Of a DNA stretch of 64,000 nt, positions 35,569 through 43,720 are shown in pieces. The DNA lies in NCBI RefSeq assembly GCF_021021435.1, contig NZ_JAINWI010000005.1:1-64000 (forward strand), read 5' to 3'. Position 1 is the first letter of the stretch; each line of letters starts with the position of its first letter. This DNA comes from Seohaeicola saemankumensis. Its GTDB lineage: Bacteria > Pseudomonadota > Alphaproteobacteria > Rhodobacterales > Rhodobacteraceae. The notes under the pieces were generated by a model that made no database searches, was not told the origin of the DNA, and saw only the letters and a program-made list of their open reading frames with translations. A program made the position numbers and the translations under genes.

Positions 35569-36297
35569 CTAGGGAAAGCGGAAGGGATTGACGGCTTGGG
35601 CCTTTGGGGGCTTGGGACGTGCCACAGGCTTTTCTGTCGGTGTAGCGGGTAAAAGCGGCGATGGCCGAGCTGCCACGTCGGGCGCAACGCTGGCGGCAGC
35701 AACAGACCCGCCCGTTGCGCGCCCTGCCTGCATCAGACGCTCGGCCATCGACAGTTCTGCCTCGGCGATTGCGGCAAGGATATCTGCCCGAAGACTGGCA
35801 AGCTGCGGGTCCAGCGACATTGCGTCGCCGGTCAGGACCAAGGCGGCAGATGCAGCCGTTTGCTGTTCCTGCAGCGCGGGCAGACGTTCGTCAATCATCG
35901 CAATCAACTGGTCAAGCCGCCCGTTTTCCGTGGCGGTTCTGACTTCGGTCGCGTCGATAGCGCCATCCATACGGTCCAGCGCTGCATTCAACTCGGTCAG
36001 GCGTTCAACAAAAGCTGCGGCGGCAGTGGCCTGCACCTCGGCAGCTGTTTGCAGACCGCCCGACGTTTTGAACCAGATCGCGCTGCCCGCCACCAGAGCA
36101 AGAAGCGAGGCGCCACCGGCGACAGCGGCCATAAGCGCCGTACGCTTTGCGGTGCGCTCCATTGCTGTCGCGGCGTCAGACCGGGCTGTCAGCACGGCCT
36201 CGGCCTCATGTGCAGCATCCGTGGCGGCTTGCGCTGCATCAAGTGCGCGGGTGATCGCATCCGCAATCGTGTCTTTCGAAGAGGTATCATCAGTCAT
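35569..36297 (-). CDS. MotF-like bitopic membrane protein
   Basis: A 242-aa protein with a helical cytoplasmic N-terminus (about 1-52), one membrane helix (about 55-73, 'MAAVAGGASLLALVAGSAIW') and a mostly helical periplasmic part (about 75-195). A Pro/Ala-rich tail ends NPFRFP. The topology and the location after flhB suggest a counterpart of MotF, a bitopic protein reported as needed for Fla1 rotation in R. sphaeroides. The sequence match is not verified. Its start overlaps the end of the upstream small gene by 8 bases. Confidence 0.6.
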   Translation of the reverse strand: MTDDTSSKDTIADAITRALDAAQAATDAAHEAEAVLTARSDAATAMERTAKRTALMAAVAGGASLLALVAGSAIWFKTSGGLQTAAEVQATAAAAFVERLTELNAALDRMDGAIDATEVRTATENGRLDQLIAMIDERLPALQEQQTAASAALVLTGDAMSLDPQLASLRADILAAIAEAELSMAERLMQAGRATGGSVAAASVAPDVAARPSPLLPATPTEKPVARPKPPKAQAVNPFRFP

Positions 36298-36592
36298 TGG
36301 AGTATTTTCCCTGAACAGAACCAGGCCGCGCGCTGCGACGGCGGGACAAGCGGCCTACAAGATGCGCGATCGGAAACCGCAGCACAGCCAGACCTGACAG
36401 CGCGGCACAAAAGAGCATAAGCCCCTGTCTCAAAGGCGTTTCATCAGGATCGGAGGCCGCAAGAAAAAGCGCCAGCGCGAAGATGGCAAATACCATTGTC
36501 GAAATACGCTGACCTGCTGTGCAGATCCGGCATGGCGGATTGGGATGGGACAAATAAAGTCTCCCTGCAAAAGTGGAATGCTTGCTTTCCAT
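36290..36592 (-). CDS. Small two-helix membrane protein downstream of flhB
   Basis: About 100 aa. A short N-terminus with a CRIC motif ('NPPCRICTAG') is followed by two hydrophobic helices ('MVFAIFALALFLAA' and 'LMLFCAALSGLAVL') and a basic tail. No family is recognised. The ATG at 36592 is used; an in-frame GTG at 36616, closer to the flhB stop, would add 8 residues. Its tight spacing to flhB and overlap with the MotF-like gene suggest it belongs to the same transcript. Confidence 0.6.
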   Translation of the reverse strand: MESKHSTFAGRLYLSHPNPPCRICTAGQRISTMVFAIFALALFLAASDPDETPLRQGLMLFCAALSGLAVLRFPIAHLVGRLSRRRSARPGSVQGKYSND

Positions 36593-36634
36593 GATGAAAT
36601 GCAAGTCCTGTGCCACCTTCGCCTTGCGCGCCCT

Positions 36635-37780
36635 TTAGTTCGGCCTGTGACCGTTGGAGTCGAACTGCAGGTCCTGCGGCAACTCGATTTCGGGGATCTC
36701 CTCGCGCAGACCGCGGTCGATCCGCCAGATATGGGCCAGAACCGTCGCTACCGCACCGTAAAGCCCCTCGTGGATCGGCGTACCGATATCGCCTGTGAAA
36801 TAGAGCGCGCGTGCAAGGGGTGGCAGTCGCAGGATCGGCACGCTTGCTTTGCGCGCTGTCTCGATCACCTGTGCAGCCATTCGGTCGCGGCCTGTTGCGA
36901 TGATGTAGGGCGCATCGTCCTCGCCAGCGCGGTAACGGACGGCGACCGCAAAATGCGTCGGGTTGGTGATGATCGCCGTGGCGCTGGGCACATCCGGCAG
37001 GGCGGCACGCTCACGTGCGCCACGGCGGCTTATCTCCATCTGCATGCCCCGCAATTTGCCCTTCATTTCGGGCGATCCGTTGTCCTCGCGCTGCTCGCGC
37101 TTGACCTCGTCGAGGGTCATCTTCAACGAGTCTTTCAGTTTTTTGGCTTCCCAGAGCAGATCGACAAGACCGATCAGGCCGAGCACAAGGGTCAGCCCGA
37201 TAAAAAGTTGCAGCACGAGCGCGAACAGGATTCGGACCGCATCACCTGTGGGCATCTGGCCAAGACTGGTCAGTTCCGGCAGGCCGTTCAGCACCACGGT
37301 CAGGGCCACGGCAGACAATAGCGCGACCTTGGCGACCGCTTTGCCAAGTTCAACCAGAGCGGACATTGACACCATCCGCTTGAAGCCCGCCAAAGGATTG
37401 ATCTTGTCGGGCTTGACCGCATAGCCTTTGTTGGTCCAGTGCAATCCACCCATAGCAGCTTGCGCCAGCACGGATGTCACCGCAACGGGCACGGCAATGA
37501 ACAGGGCGAGAGCCAGAACCTCTTTACCCGCTTCTGTAATGGCAGGCAGCATTGCGGCATCAAGAGCATCGCCGCTTGCGATATCCAGATGGGCAGCCCA
37601 ACGGGTCGCCGTCATCGGTCCAAGCGCCGCAAGGATCACGACAAAAAGCGTTCCGGCGGCCATCGAGGCGAATACCATCATCTCTTTCGAGGTCAGGATC
37701 TGCCCGTTACGGCGTGCGTCATCCAACCGCTTTTGCGTCGGGTCCTGATTGCGTTCTGCTCCGTCATCGGGGCCTGCCAT
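36635..37780 (-). CDS. flhB: Flagellar export switch protein FlhB
   Basis: A 381-aa inner-membrane export component. The N-terminus 'DPTQKRLDDARRNGQI' and four membrane helices are followed by the cytoplasmic domain with the self-cleavage site NPTH (273-276). Cleavage there, with FliK, switches export from hook to filament substrates. The start at 37780 (MAGPDDG) is preferred; a longer frame would overlap fliR. It directly follows fliR, whose stop is 1 base away. Confidence 0.95.
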   Translation of the reverse strand: MAGPDDGAERNQDPTQKRLDDARRNGQILTSKEMMVFASMAAGTLFVVILAALGPMTATRWAAHLDIASGDALDAAMLPAITEAGKEVLALALFIAVPVAVTSVLAQAAMGGLHWTNKGYAVKPDKINPLAGFKRMVSMSALVELGKAVAKVALLSAVALTVVLNGLPELTSLGQMPTGDAVRILFALVLQLFIGLTLVLGLIGLVDLLWEAKKLKDSLKMTLDEVKREQREDNGSPEMKGKLRGMQMEISRRGARERAALPDVPSATAIITNPTHFAVAVRYRAGEDDAPYIIATGRDRMAAQVIETARKASVPILRLPPLARALYFTGDIGTPIHEGLYGAVATVLAHIWRIDRGLREEIPEIELPQDLQFDSNGHRPN

Positions 37781-37781
37781 C

Positions 37782-38594
37782 TTATAACTCCGTTCCGAGG
37801 CGGCCGAACATGTCGCGCAAAGCATGCAGGCCGCTATTGGCGATCGTGACCAATCCTTCGATCATCTGCGGGGCGGTCAGCCACATCAGGACAAGCAGCG
37901 CCAGCAGCGCAAGCGGAAAGCCCACCGAAAACAGGTTCAACTGCGGGGCTGACCGTGAAATCACCCCGACCGCAAGGTTCAGAATCAACAGACCCGCCAC
38001 TACTGGCAACATGAGAGCCGAGGTCAGGGTAAACATGATTGTCCCCGCGCCAATACCCGCCGTGAGCAGCGCAGAAAGATCAAGATCATTGCCCGGAGGA
38101 TAGCTTTGGTAGCTGTCGAACATGATCCGCAGCGCGACAAGATGGCTGTCGGTGCTCAGGAAAACCATCATCATGGCCAGTCCGAGCAGTTGCGCGATTA
38201 CAGGGCTCTGCCCGCCTGCCGACGGATCGACTTGCATGGCAAATCCAAGTCCCGCAACATTGGCGATCTTGTCACCAGCCATCGCGGCTGCTGCAAAAAG
38301 TGTTGTCAGGACAAGGCCGGCTGTCAACCCTATGGCGATCTCGGACAGAATCATCGGAATGGCGGATAGTTTCGCCAAATCCCGTGCACCGGGCAATTCG
38401 GCCTGCGTCGAAACTGCAAGCGTCAAGCAAACCGCTGCAACGATCCGGATCGGCACAGGTACAAACCGACCGCCAAATACGGGCGATGCGATCAGAAAGG
38501 CGCCGATCCGCAGCATGACCACAAAGAATCCGGCCATAGGATCGGCCAGACGCGCCAAATCAAGCGCCGGAATGTCAAAAATCGCCCCGTCCAT
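37782..38594 (-). CDS. fliR: Flagellar export gate protein FliR
   Basis: A 270-aa membrane protein with about six helices. 'FFVVMLRIGAFLIASPVFGG' near the start and 'PVIAQLLGLAMMMVFLSTDS' in the middle match the FliR family. Together with FliP and FliQ it forms the export gate in the centre of the MS ring. It follows fliQ by 6 bases. Confidence 0.94.
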   Translation of the reverse strand: MDGAIFDIPALDLARLADPMAGFFVVMLRIGAFLIASPVFGGRFVPVPIRIVAAVCLTLAVSTQAELPGARDLAKLSAIPMILSEIAIGLTAGLVLTTLFAAAAMAGDKIANVAGLGFAMQVDPSAGGQSPVIAQLLGLAMMMVFLSTDSHLVALRIMFDSYQSYPPGNDLDLSALLTAGIGAGTIMFTLTSALMLPVVAGLLILNLAVGVISRSAPQLNLFSVGFPLALLALLVLMWLTAPQMIEGLVTIANSGLHALRDMFGRLGTEL

Positions 38595-38600
38595 TTCCGT

Positions 38601-38867
38601 CTACCGGATGCTGCGGATGCTGTCGAAGACGAACAGGAAATAGTCCGTCAACGTGGTGAGCATATAGCTTGAGATCAGCGCCATCGTGATGAAGACAATG
38701 ACCAGTTTGGGCACAAAGCTCAGCGTGGCTTCGTTGATCGAGGTGGCAGCTTGCAGAATGCCGATCAGCAGACCGACAGCCAGCGCCACGGCAAGAATCG
38801 GTCCGGCTGTCTTGAGGATCGACAGATAGGCGAGTTGCAGATGTTCGATGCCGGTTCCGAATTCCAT
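38601..38867 (-). CDS. fliQ: Flagellar export gate protein FliQ
   Basis: An 88-aa protein with two membrane helices; 'ILAVALAVGLLIGILQAATS' and 'INEATLSFVPKLVIVFITMA' are the conserved parts of FliQ. The ATG overlaps the fliP stop by one base. Confidence 0.95.
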   Translation of the reverse strand: MEFGTGIEHLQLAYLSILKTAGPILAVALAVGLLIGILQAATSINEATLSFVPKLVIVFITMALISSYMLTTLTDYFLFVFDSIRSIR

Positions 38868-39640
38868 CAGCCCGCACCTCCGGGCACAACACCGTAGCCC
38901 GCGGCTAGCGAGCCGACGGTTAAGGCCCAGCCATCCACAAGAACAAATAGCAGCAGCTTGAAGGGCAGGGCCACCAGCACGGGAGAGACCATCATCATGC
39001 CCAGTGCCATCAGGATGGATGCGATCACGATGTCGATGACAAGAAACGGCAGAAACAGCAGAAAGCCGATCTGGAAAGCGGTTTTCAACTCGGATGTCAT
39101 AAAGGCAGGCAGCAGAACGCGGAACGGCACGTCATCAGTCTCGGCATAGGGTTCATTGCCAGCCAGATCCGCGAACATGGCCAGATCATTCTGGCGGGTA
39201 TTCTCGATCATGAAGGCTTTCATGATCTCGCCACCGCGTGCCAGCCCGTCTTCCTGCGTCATTTGCCCGTCAAGCACGGGGGCCAGCGCCTCTGCATAGG
39301 CTTTTTCGAGCACGGGTTGCATGACGAAGAAGGTCAGGAACATCGCAAGCGCGATCAGCACCTGATTGGGCGGTGTCTGCTGGGTGCCAAGGGCCTGCCG
39401 CAAGATCGACAGCACAATGATGATGCGTGTGAATGCCGTCATACCCAACAGGATCGAGGGCAGCACGGTCAGGGCTGTCATCAGGGCAAGAACCTGCAAC
39501 GACAAAGACCAGCTTGCGGCGCCATCCGCCGTTTCGTTCAGCGTGAGGGCAGGAAGGCCCTGTGCGAAACCGGCGAGCGGAGCGACGGTCAAAAACACTG
39601 CCAACAGGACGGGCGCAAGGAAAGGTGCTGCGTTTTTCAA
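38867..39640 (-). CDS. fliP: Flagellar export gate protein FliP
   Basis: A 257-aa export gate protein. A cleavable signal-like helix (residues 1-25) is followed by the conserved 'VLPSILLGMTAFTRIIIVLS', 'LGTQQTPPNQVLIALAMFLT' and C-terminal 'GMMMVSPVLVALPFKLLLFV'. The start is TTG at 39640: it overlaps the fliO stop (TTGA) and is the only start that includes the whole signal sequence. Confidence 0.95.
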   Translation of the reverse strand: MKNAAPFLAPVLLAVFLTVAPLAGFAQGLPALTLNETADGAASWSLSLQVLALMTALTVLPSILLGMTAFTRIIIVLSILRQALGTQQTPPNQVLIALAMFLTFFVMQPVLEKAYAEALAPVLDGQMTQEDGLARGGEIMKAFMIENTRQNDLAMFADLAGNEPYAETDDVPFRVLLPAFMTSELKTAFQIGFLLFLPFLVIDIVIASILMALGMMMVSPVLVALPFKLLLFVLVDGWALTVGSLAAGYGVVPGGAG

Positions 39641-39924
39641 ACTGCATCCTCCGGCACGGCGGTTGCGGACGGTCCGGACAGAGGATGCAGCGAGATACCG
39701 GCCCCTTTGATCTTGAGGATCAGAAACTCCTGCTGGTCTACCCTCAGGATCATCGCCCTGTCTGTTGGACCAAGTGCAGTCGTTTCTGCCAACCGCATGC
39801 GCTTGCCGCGTGCCAGTTGCTGCGACAGGCCGCCTTTGTGTCGCTGGACCACCAGCCAGAGCAGAAAAAGTGTGCCAAGGAAGATTACAAGCGTCGCGAT
39901 CTTGTCGAAGGGGAAAAGCTCCAT
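39637..39924 (-). CDS. fliO: Flagellar export protein FliO
   Basis: A 95-aa protein with one N-terminal membrane helix ('IATLVIFLGTLFLLWLVVQR') and a small cytoplasmic domain with 'LAETTALGPTDRAMILRVDQ', typical of FliO, which helps FliP assemble. A consensus sigma-54 promoter (39967-39982) lies 43 bases upstream, so fliOPQR-flhB can be transcribed separately from fliK-N. Confidence 0.88.
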   Translation of the reverse strand: MELFPFDKIATLVIFLGTLFLLWLVVQRHKGGLSQQLARGKRMRLAETTALGPTDRAMILRVDQQEFLILKIKGAGISLHPLSGPSATAVPEDAV

Positions 39925-39966
39925 GTTAGGATCCGTCTGTGAAAGTGGCCGAGTTGCAAGTGATGC

Positions 39967-39982
39967 TGCAACTCTCGTGCCA
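39967..39982 (-). promoter_or_regulatory. Sigma-54 promoter of fliO
   Basis: The minus strand reads TGGCAC-GAGAG-TTGCA, a perfect match, in the fliN-fliO gap. Its -12 part is one arm of an inverted repeat GAGTTGCA (39951-39958) / TGCAACTC (39967-39974). Confidence 0.85.
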
Positions 39983-40019
39983 CCGTCAGACGCCCTGTAA
40001 GTGCTGCGGCTCTTCCCGA

Positions 40020-40304
40020 TCAGATCGCATCGGCGCGCTCCTCGGGGGTGATGATCTGACCGAATCGGATACCAAAACGGTCGCCCACCATGACAACCTC
40101 GCCCTTGGCAATGGGGGTGCCGTTCACAAGCACATCCAGCGGATCGCCCGCAAGGCGGTTCAACTCGACAACCGACCCTTCCGACAAGCGCAACAGATCG
40201 CGGATGGTCAGGGCGGTGCGGCCAACTTCGACTGTGAGAGCGACATCAATGTTTTCCAGCATCCGCAACTGGTCGGAACTGGGTCGGGTGATCGCATCGG
40301 TCAT
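40020..40304 (-). CDS. fliN: Flagellar motor switch protein FliN
   Basis: A 94-aa C-ring protein consisting of the SpoA domain ('ALTVEVGRTALTIRDLLRLS', 'VVELNRLAGDPLDVLVNGTP', 'GEVVMVGDRFGIRF'). It forms the lower C-ring with FliM and is a contact for export components. It is slightly shorter than enterobacterial FliN because the disordered N-terminus is reduced. Confidence 0.94.
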   Translation of the reverse strand: MTDAITRPSSDQLRMLENIDVALTVEVGRTALTIRDLLRLSEGSVVELNRLAGDPLDVLVNGTPIAKGEVVMVGDRFGIRFGQIITPEERADAI

Positions 40305-40342
40305 GTCAGGGTCCTTTTCATGGGATCAAATTTTTGGAAATG

Positions 40343-41317
40343 TCAGACAAGCTGGCGTCGTGTAACGGAAACGGCTGCATGTCCGGCCTGCTCGCCGGGC
40401 TGCGCCTGAAACATCGGTATACCTTCAACCAGCACATCCACCGCGCCGTTCAGGTTGACAGGCAGAACCTCGCCCTCGACCAGCGACATCAGGCGCGACA
40501 GCGGAACAGCCGGTTCACACAGCCGCACTGACACGTCTAACGGCACACGCAGGACCGCCTGTTCAAGCTTCTCGCGCCATGTGATGTCTTCGGTCAACTG
40601 GTCGGACTGCATCCGCGAGCGCAGCAAGCTTGCAATCGGTTTCAGGATCTGGACAGGATAGAGGATATCGAACGTGGCCGGTTCCTGATTGGGAAGCTGA
40701 ACCATGAAAGAGCAGTTGACGACCATCTCGTCATTATCCGCAAAGGCCACGAACTGCATGTTCTCCTCGCGGCTAGTGACGGTGAAACTCAATTGCATCA
40801 GATCGCGCCACGCCAGTTGCAACGCCGCATTCAACCGGTCTGAGACCAGTTCGATGACACGGTGTTCTGTCGCGGTGAATTCGCTCCGGTTCACCGATAC
40901 GCCGGTGATGCTGCCGCCGTAGTAGGCATTGGTCAGCAAGGACACGAAAGAGGGGGACAGCACCAGAAGCTGGTTACCCCTGAGTTCATCGGTTGCGCTG
41001 ATGGTGAGTGAGACAAAATTGTCCTGCCCGTTGCGGTAATCCTCGAAAGTCCGCAATTCGGGCGGGAAACTGGACAGCCTTGGCTGAAAGCGCAGCATCG
41101 GCAAAAACGCTGTCCGCGCAATACGACAGAAGCGTTCGTTGATCATCCTCAACCCGTGGTAATTGCCAAAGCCCGACAGGTCGTTGGATCCGAATGCATA
41201 GGGGCGGACAGGCTGGCCGTTAAGCTGGTCTGTATCGGTATTGTCAAAGTCGCCTCCGATCAGGCCACCGACAAGGGCAGCCACTTCGGAGGATGAAAGT
41301 CTGGTCGGTTTGGCCAT
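40343..41317 (-). CDS. fliM: Flagellar motor switch protein FliM
   Basis: A 324-aa switch protein. The middle CheC-like domain ('GFGNYHGLRMINERFCRIAR', 'FPPELRTFEDYRNG') and the C-terminal SpoA domain ('VRLCEPAVPLSRLMSLVEGE') are clear. The extreme N-terminus, where CheY-P normally binds FliM, reads MAKPTRLSSSEVAALVGG; the usual LSQxEIDALL-type motif is recognisable as LSSSEVAALVGG (residues 7-18). CheY6-P from the operon at 50.9 kb is the likely ligand. Confidence 0.94.
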   Translation of the reverse strand: MAKPTRLSSSEVAALVGGLIGGDFDNTDTDQLNGQPVRPYAFGSNDLSGFGNYHGLRMINERFCRIARTAFLPMLRFQPRLSSFPPELRTFEDYRNGQDNFVSLTISATDELRGNQLLVLSPSFVSLLTNAYYGGSITGVSVNRSEFTATEHRVIELVSDRLNAALQLAWRDLMQLSFTVTSREENMQFVAFADNDEMVVNCSFMVQLPNQEPATFDILYPVQILKPIASLLRSRMQSDQLTEDITWREKLEQAVLRVPLDVSVRLCEPAVPLSRLMSLVEGEVLPVNLNGAVDVLVEGIPMFQAQPGEQAGHAAVSVTRRQLV

Positions 41318-41323
41318 GATGGA

Positions 41324-41914
41324 TCACTGGATGACGAATGAGGGGAAGAAAACGCTTTCCACGCCACCAAAGCCTTCAAGACTTTCAAGCCGCGTGTTGA
41401 TCGCGTCCCGCAGGGCAATGGCCAGTGCTTCGCGTCCCGCCAGCCCTGTGATCTGCTCTTCGGTGAAGCTGCTGACCACGGCCAGCATGTCTGATCGCAG
41501 CGCTAGCTTATGCGTTTCGACATGCTCGATGACTTTGGCGTCATATTGTGTCGACAGGCTGACCCCAAGTTGCACAAAGCGCCGCGATCCGGCGGGATTG
41601 GTCGTCAGAGTTTCGTCAAAACTGTAATAGCTGGTGATAAAGCCGCTATTTTCGGGAAACGGTCGCGCCGCCTTCTGCAAACCATCCTTGCCGGGTTCTA
41701 CCTGCGTGTTCCCATTGTCACGCTCGATCAGGCGTAAGGCATCGCTCATCGGTGATTGCGCGTCCGAGAACATGAACCAGCCGCCTGCAAAACCGCCACC
41801 GGCACAAACGCCTGCCCCGATAACAAGGCCGAGAATGCGCAAGATGCCGCCTGCGCGGCCTTTGCTGGCAGGGAGTGTGGCATCACCCTCGAGAGTTGCG
41901 GTCTTGGTGGTCAT
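41324..41914 (-). CDS. fliL: Flagellar basal-body protein FliL
   Basis: A 196-aa single-pass protein. A cytoplasmic N-terminus and one membrane helix (about residues 23-48) precede a periplasmic FliL domain ('QLGVSLSTQYDAKVIEHVET', 'RDAINTRLESLEGFGGVESV'). FliL supports stator function; in R. sphaeroides it is essential for swimming. It lies 6 bases before fliM. Confidence 0.92.
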   Translation of the reverse strand: MTTKTATLEGDATLPASKGRAGGILRILGLVIGAGVCAGGGFAGGWFMFSDAQSPMSDALRLIERDNGNTQVEPGKDGLQKAARPFPENSGFITSYYSFDETLTTNPAGSRRFVQLGVSLSTQYDAKVIEHVETHKLALRSDMLAVVSSFTEEQITGLAGREALAIALRDAINTRLESLEGFGGVESVFFPSFVIQ

Positions 41915-41924
41915 TGGGAATACC

Positions 41925-43199
41925 TCAGGCGATCAGATTGATAACCCCGCCTGCGACTGGCAGGCGGGTGTTGAGTTGAATGTCGGGCTCGTCAGCTGTG
42001 TGATCTTTGCCCGCGTTCTGGCCGGACTGCTGGCCCTGGTCCTGCGACTGTCCGCTAGTGGCGGCATCATGCTTGCCCAGCGTCAGGCCGTGACGATTGA
42101 ATTCTGTCGAAAGCTGGCGCTCGGCCTCATTCAGCAAACGCGCGGCTTCAGGGGTTTCGGTCTGGAAGCGGACAGTCGCGGTGTCCCCCTCCAACGTCAG
42201 TGTGATCCGCAGCGGGCCAAGGGCTTCGGGTGACAATTCCATGATCATCGTGCCGCCATCAGCCGATAGACTTGTGACAGTCGCGGCAACCGCCGTGGCG
42301 GGCCAGTCGGGGCGTGTCATCTGTAACTGTGGCATTGGTCCCGTGCTGCCGCTCGCGGTCGTGGTCGCCGTAGCAGTCGCGGATTGCGCCAACGAGTTTT
42401 CGCCGAGCGGCTGGGTCGGCAGGGTCATTGCAGAGGTCTGTCCAGCCGTAGCGGAACGCGGCTCAATTCCGGACTCGGGCACTGCCGCTTGCGCTAACGG
42501 CTTTTTTTCGGTCGCCGAGTCTGCTGCCCCCTGATCAGAAGCGGGAAGCTGCGCCGCCGGCTGTGCCTTGTTCGCAGGTGCATCGTCGATTGTCATGTCC
42601 TGTTGCGATTTAATGGCTTCGCTGGTTGTAGGGGCAGATGCGGCCTGCGGGGCTACACTATCGGGCCGCTGCACTGGCAGGGTGACAGAATCGGATCGGG
42701 GCGTGGGCTGTTCGACGTTCTCGTTGGGCGTAGCGCTTGCTTCGGTCTGCCCCGTTGGTGTGGCGATAGATTCATCGGCGGCTGTAGCCAGTTCCGGCAG
42801 CAGGGACATCGTAGCCTCGCCCGTTTCGTCGGGCAATGGCGTTGCTCCCGTCGCAGCGCCTTCGCCTGCGACGATGGCGGGGCTGCGCTCTTCAAGTGGC
42901 GCTTGGGTGTCAAGGCTTGCAACATCCATGATTGCCCGCGGCATTTCCACGCCAAGCTGCTCTGCGGCAAACATCATTTGCGGGTCAAGTCCTGCCTCCG
43001 CATCAGGCAACAAGGCTTTGCCAACCGCAGGAGCGTGTAATTTCACCTCGCCCGTTCCTGACGGGGGTATTACCATACACAAGCGTAGGTTTTCCTCAAA
43101 GCCTGTAGGCACTGTGACTGCCGCTGCGTCCCCCGCACCGTTGGCAGGAAAGGCACTGACCCCCTGTTCCGGCATAGCTGTAATGGCGGACGGAAACAT
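41925..43199 (-). CDS. fliK: Hook-length control protein FliK
   Basis: A 424-aa protein with a long low-complexity Pro/Thr/Ala/Ser/Glu-rich region (about 40-300), which works as a ruler or disordered secretion region. The C-terminal Flg_hook domain has 'MELSPEALGPLRITLTLEGD' and 'EAERQLSTEFNRHGLTLGKH', and acts on FlhB to switch export. The ATG at 43199 is chosen because the longer frame starts within the sigma-54 promoter at 43264. It is the first gene of the fliK-L-M-N unit. Confidence 0.92.
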   Translation of the reverse strand: MFPSAITAMPEQGVSAFPANGAGDAAAVTVPTGFEENLRLCMVIPPSGTGEVKLHAPAVGKALLPDAEAGLDPQMMFAAEQLGVEMPRAIMDVASLDTQAPLEERSPAIVAGEGAATGATPLPDETGEATMSLLPELATAADESIATPTGQTEASATPNENVEQPTPRSDSVTLPVQRPDSVAPQAASAPTTSEAIKSQQDMTIDDAPANKAQPAAQLPASDQGAADSATEKKPLAQAAVPESGIEPRSATAGQTSAMTLPTQPLGENSLAQSATATATTTASGSTGPMPQLQMTRPDWPATAVAATVTSLSADGGTMIMELSPEALGPLRITLTLEGDTATVRFQTETPEAARLLNEAERQLSTEFNRHGLTLGKHDAATSGQSQDQGQQSGQNAGKDHTADEPDIQLNTRLPVAGGVINLIA

Positions 43200-43263
43200 G
43201 ATCCGGCTTTTTCCCTTGCTCTCTGTGCAGCTTCGTCTTCTGCGGTGCGGCTCAGGCTTGAAT

Positions 43264-43279
43264 TGCAATTTCGGTGCCA
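43264..43279 (-). promoter_or_regulatory. Sigma-54 promoter of fliK operon
   Basis: The minus strand reads TGGCAC-CGAAA-TTGCA, a perfect match, about 65 bases before the fliK ATG and just after the fliJ end. Confidence 0.9.
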
Positions 43280-43309
43280 GTTTTCCGCCGTGTCAGCGGA
43301 ACCGGGATT

Positions 43310-43720
43310 TTATGTGCGGCGCGTGGCAGGATGTGCCGCCTCAACCCGCTTTTCCCGTTCTTCGGCATTGGCAAGGCGGGCAGCTTTGGCTGCGTCCTCA
43401 CTTGTCTTGCGGCGTTGCTCATGCGTGGCAATCTGTTGCTGTAGCTTCAGAACCTCGTCGGCGGCGTTGCTTGCGCGTAGTCGTTGGCGTGCGGCTTCAT
43501 CTGCGAATTGCGCCAGCATCAGACCTGTATTTCGTAAACTCGACACCGTGATTGCGCCTAAGGGAATTGCCATGTCCGACATCAATCGCTGCAAGCGCGC
43601 CTCAAGCGCGCGGGCGGCGTCGTGATCCGCTCCAGCTGCGCGCATCTCGCGGGCAAGGCCAGCCGCGCGCAGGGCTGCGGTCTTGGAATACAGATCCAAC
43701 AGCCGTGCGCGCGACGTCAT
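43310..43720 (-). CDS. fliJ: Flagellar export chaperone FliJ
   Basis: A 136-aa protein that is almost wholly alpha-helical and rich in Ala, Arg, Glu and Gln, consistent with the antiparallel coiled coil of FliJ. Sequence similarity is weak, as usual for this family. The call rests on size, composition and position directly after fliI, with a 4-base overlap. It is the last gene of fleT-fliEFGHIJ. Confidence 0.82.
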   Translation of the reverse strand: MTSRARLLDLYSKTAALRAAGLAREMRAAGADHDAARALEARLQRLMSDMAIPLGAITVSSLRNTGLMLAQFADEAARQRLRASNAADEVLKLQQQIATHEQRRKTSEDAAKAARLANAEEREKRVEAAHPATRRT

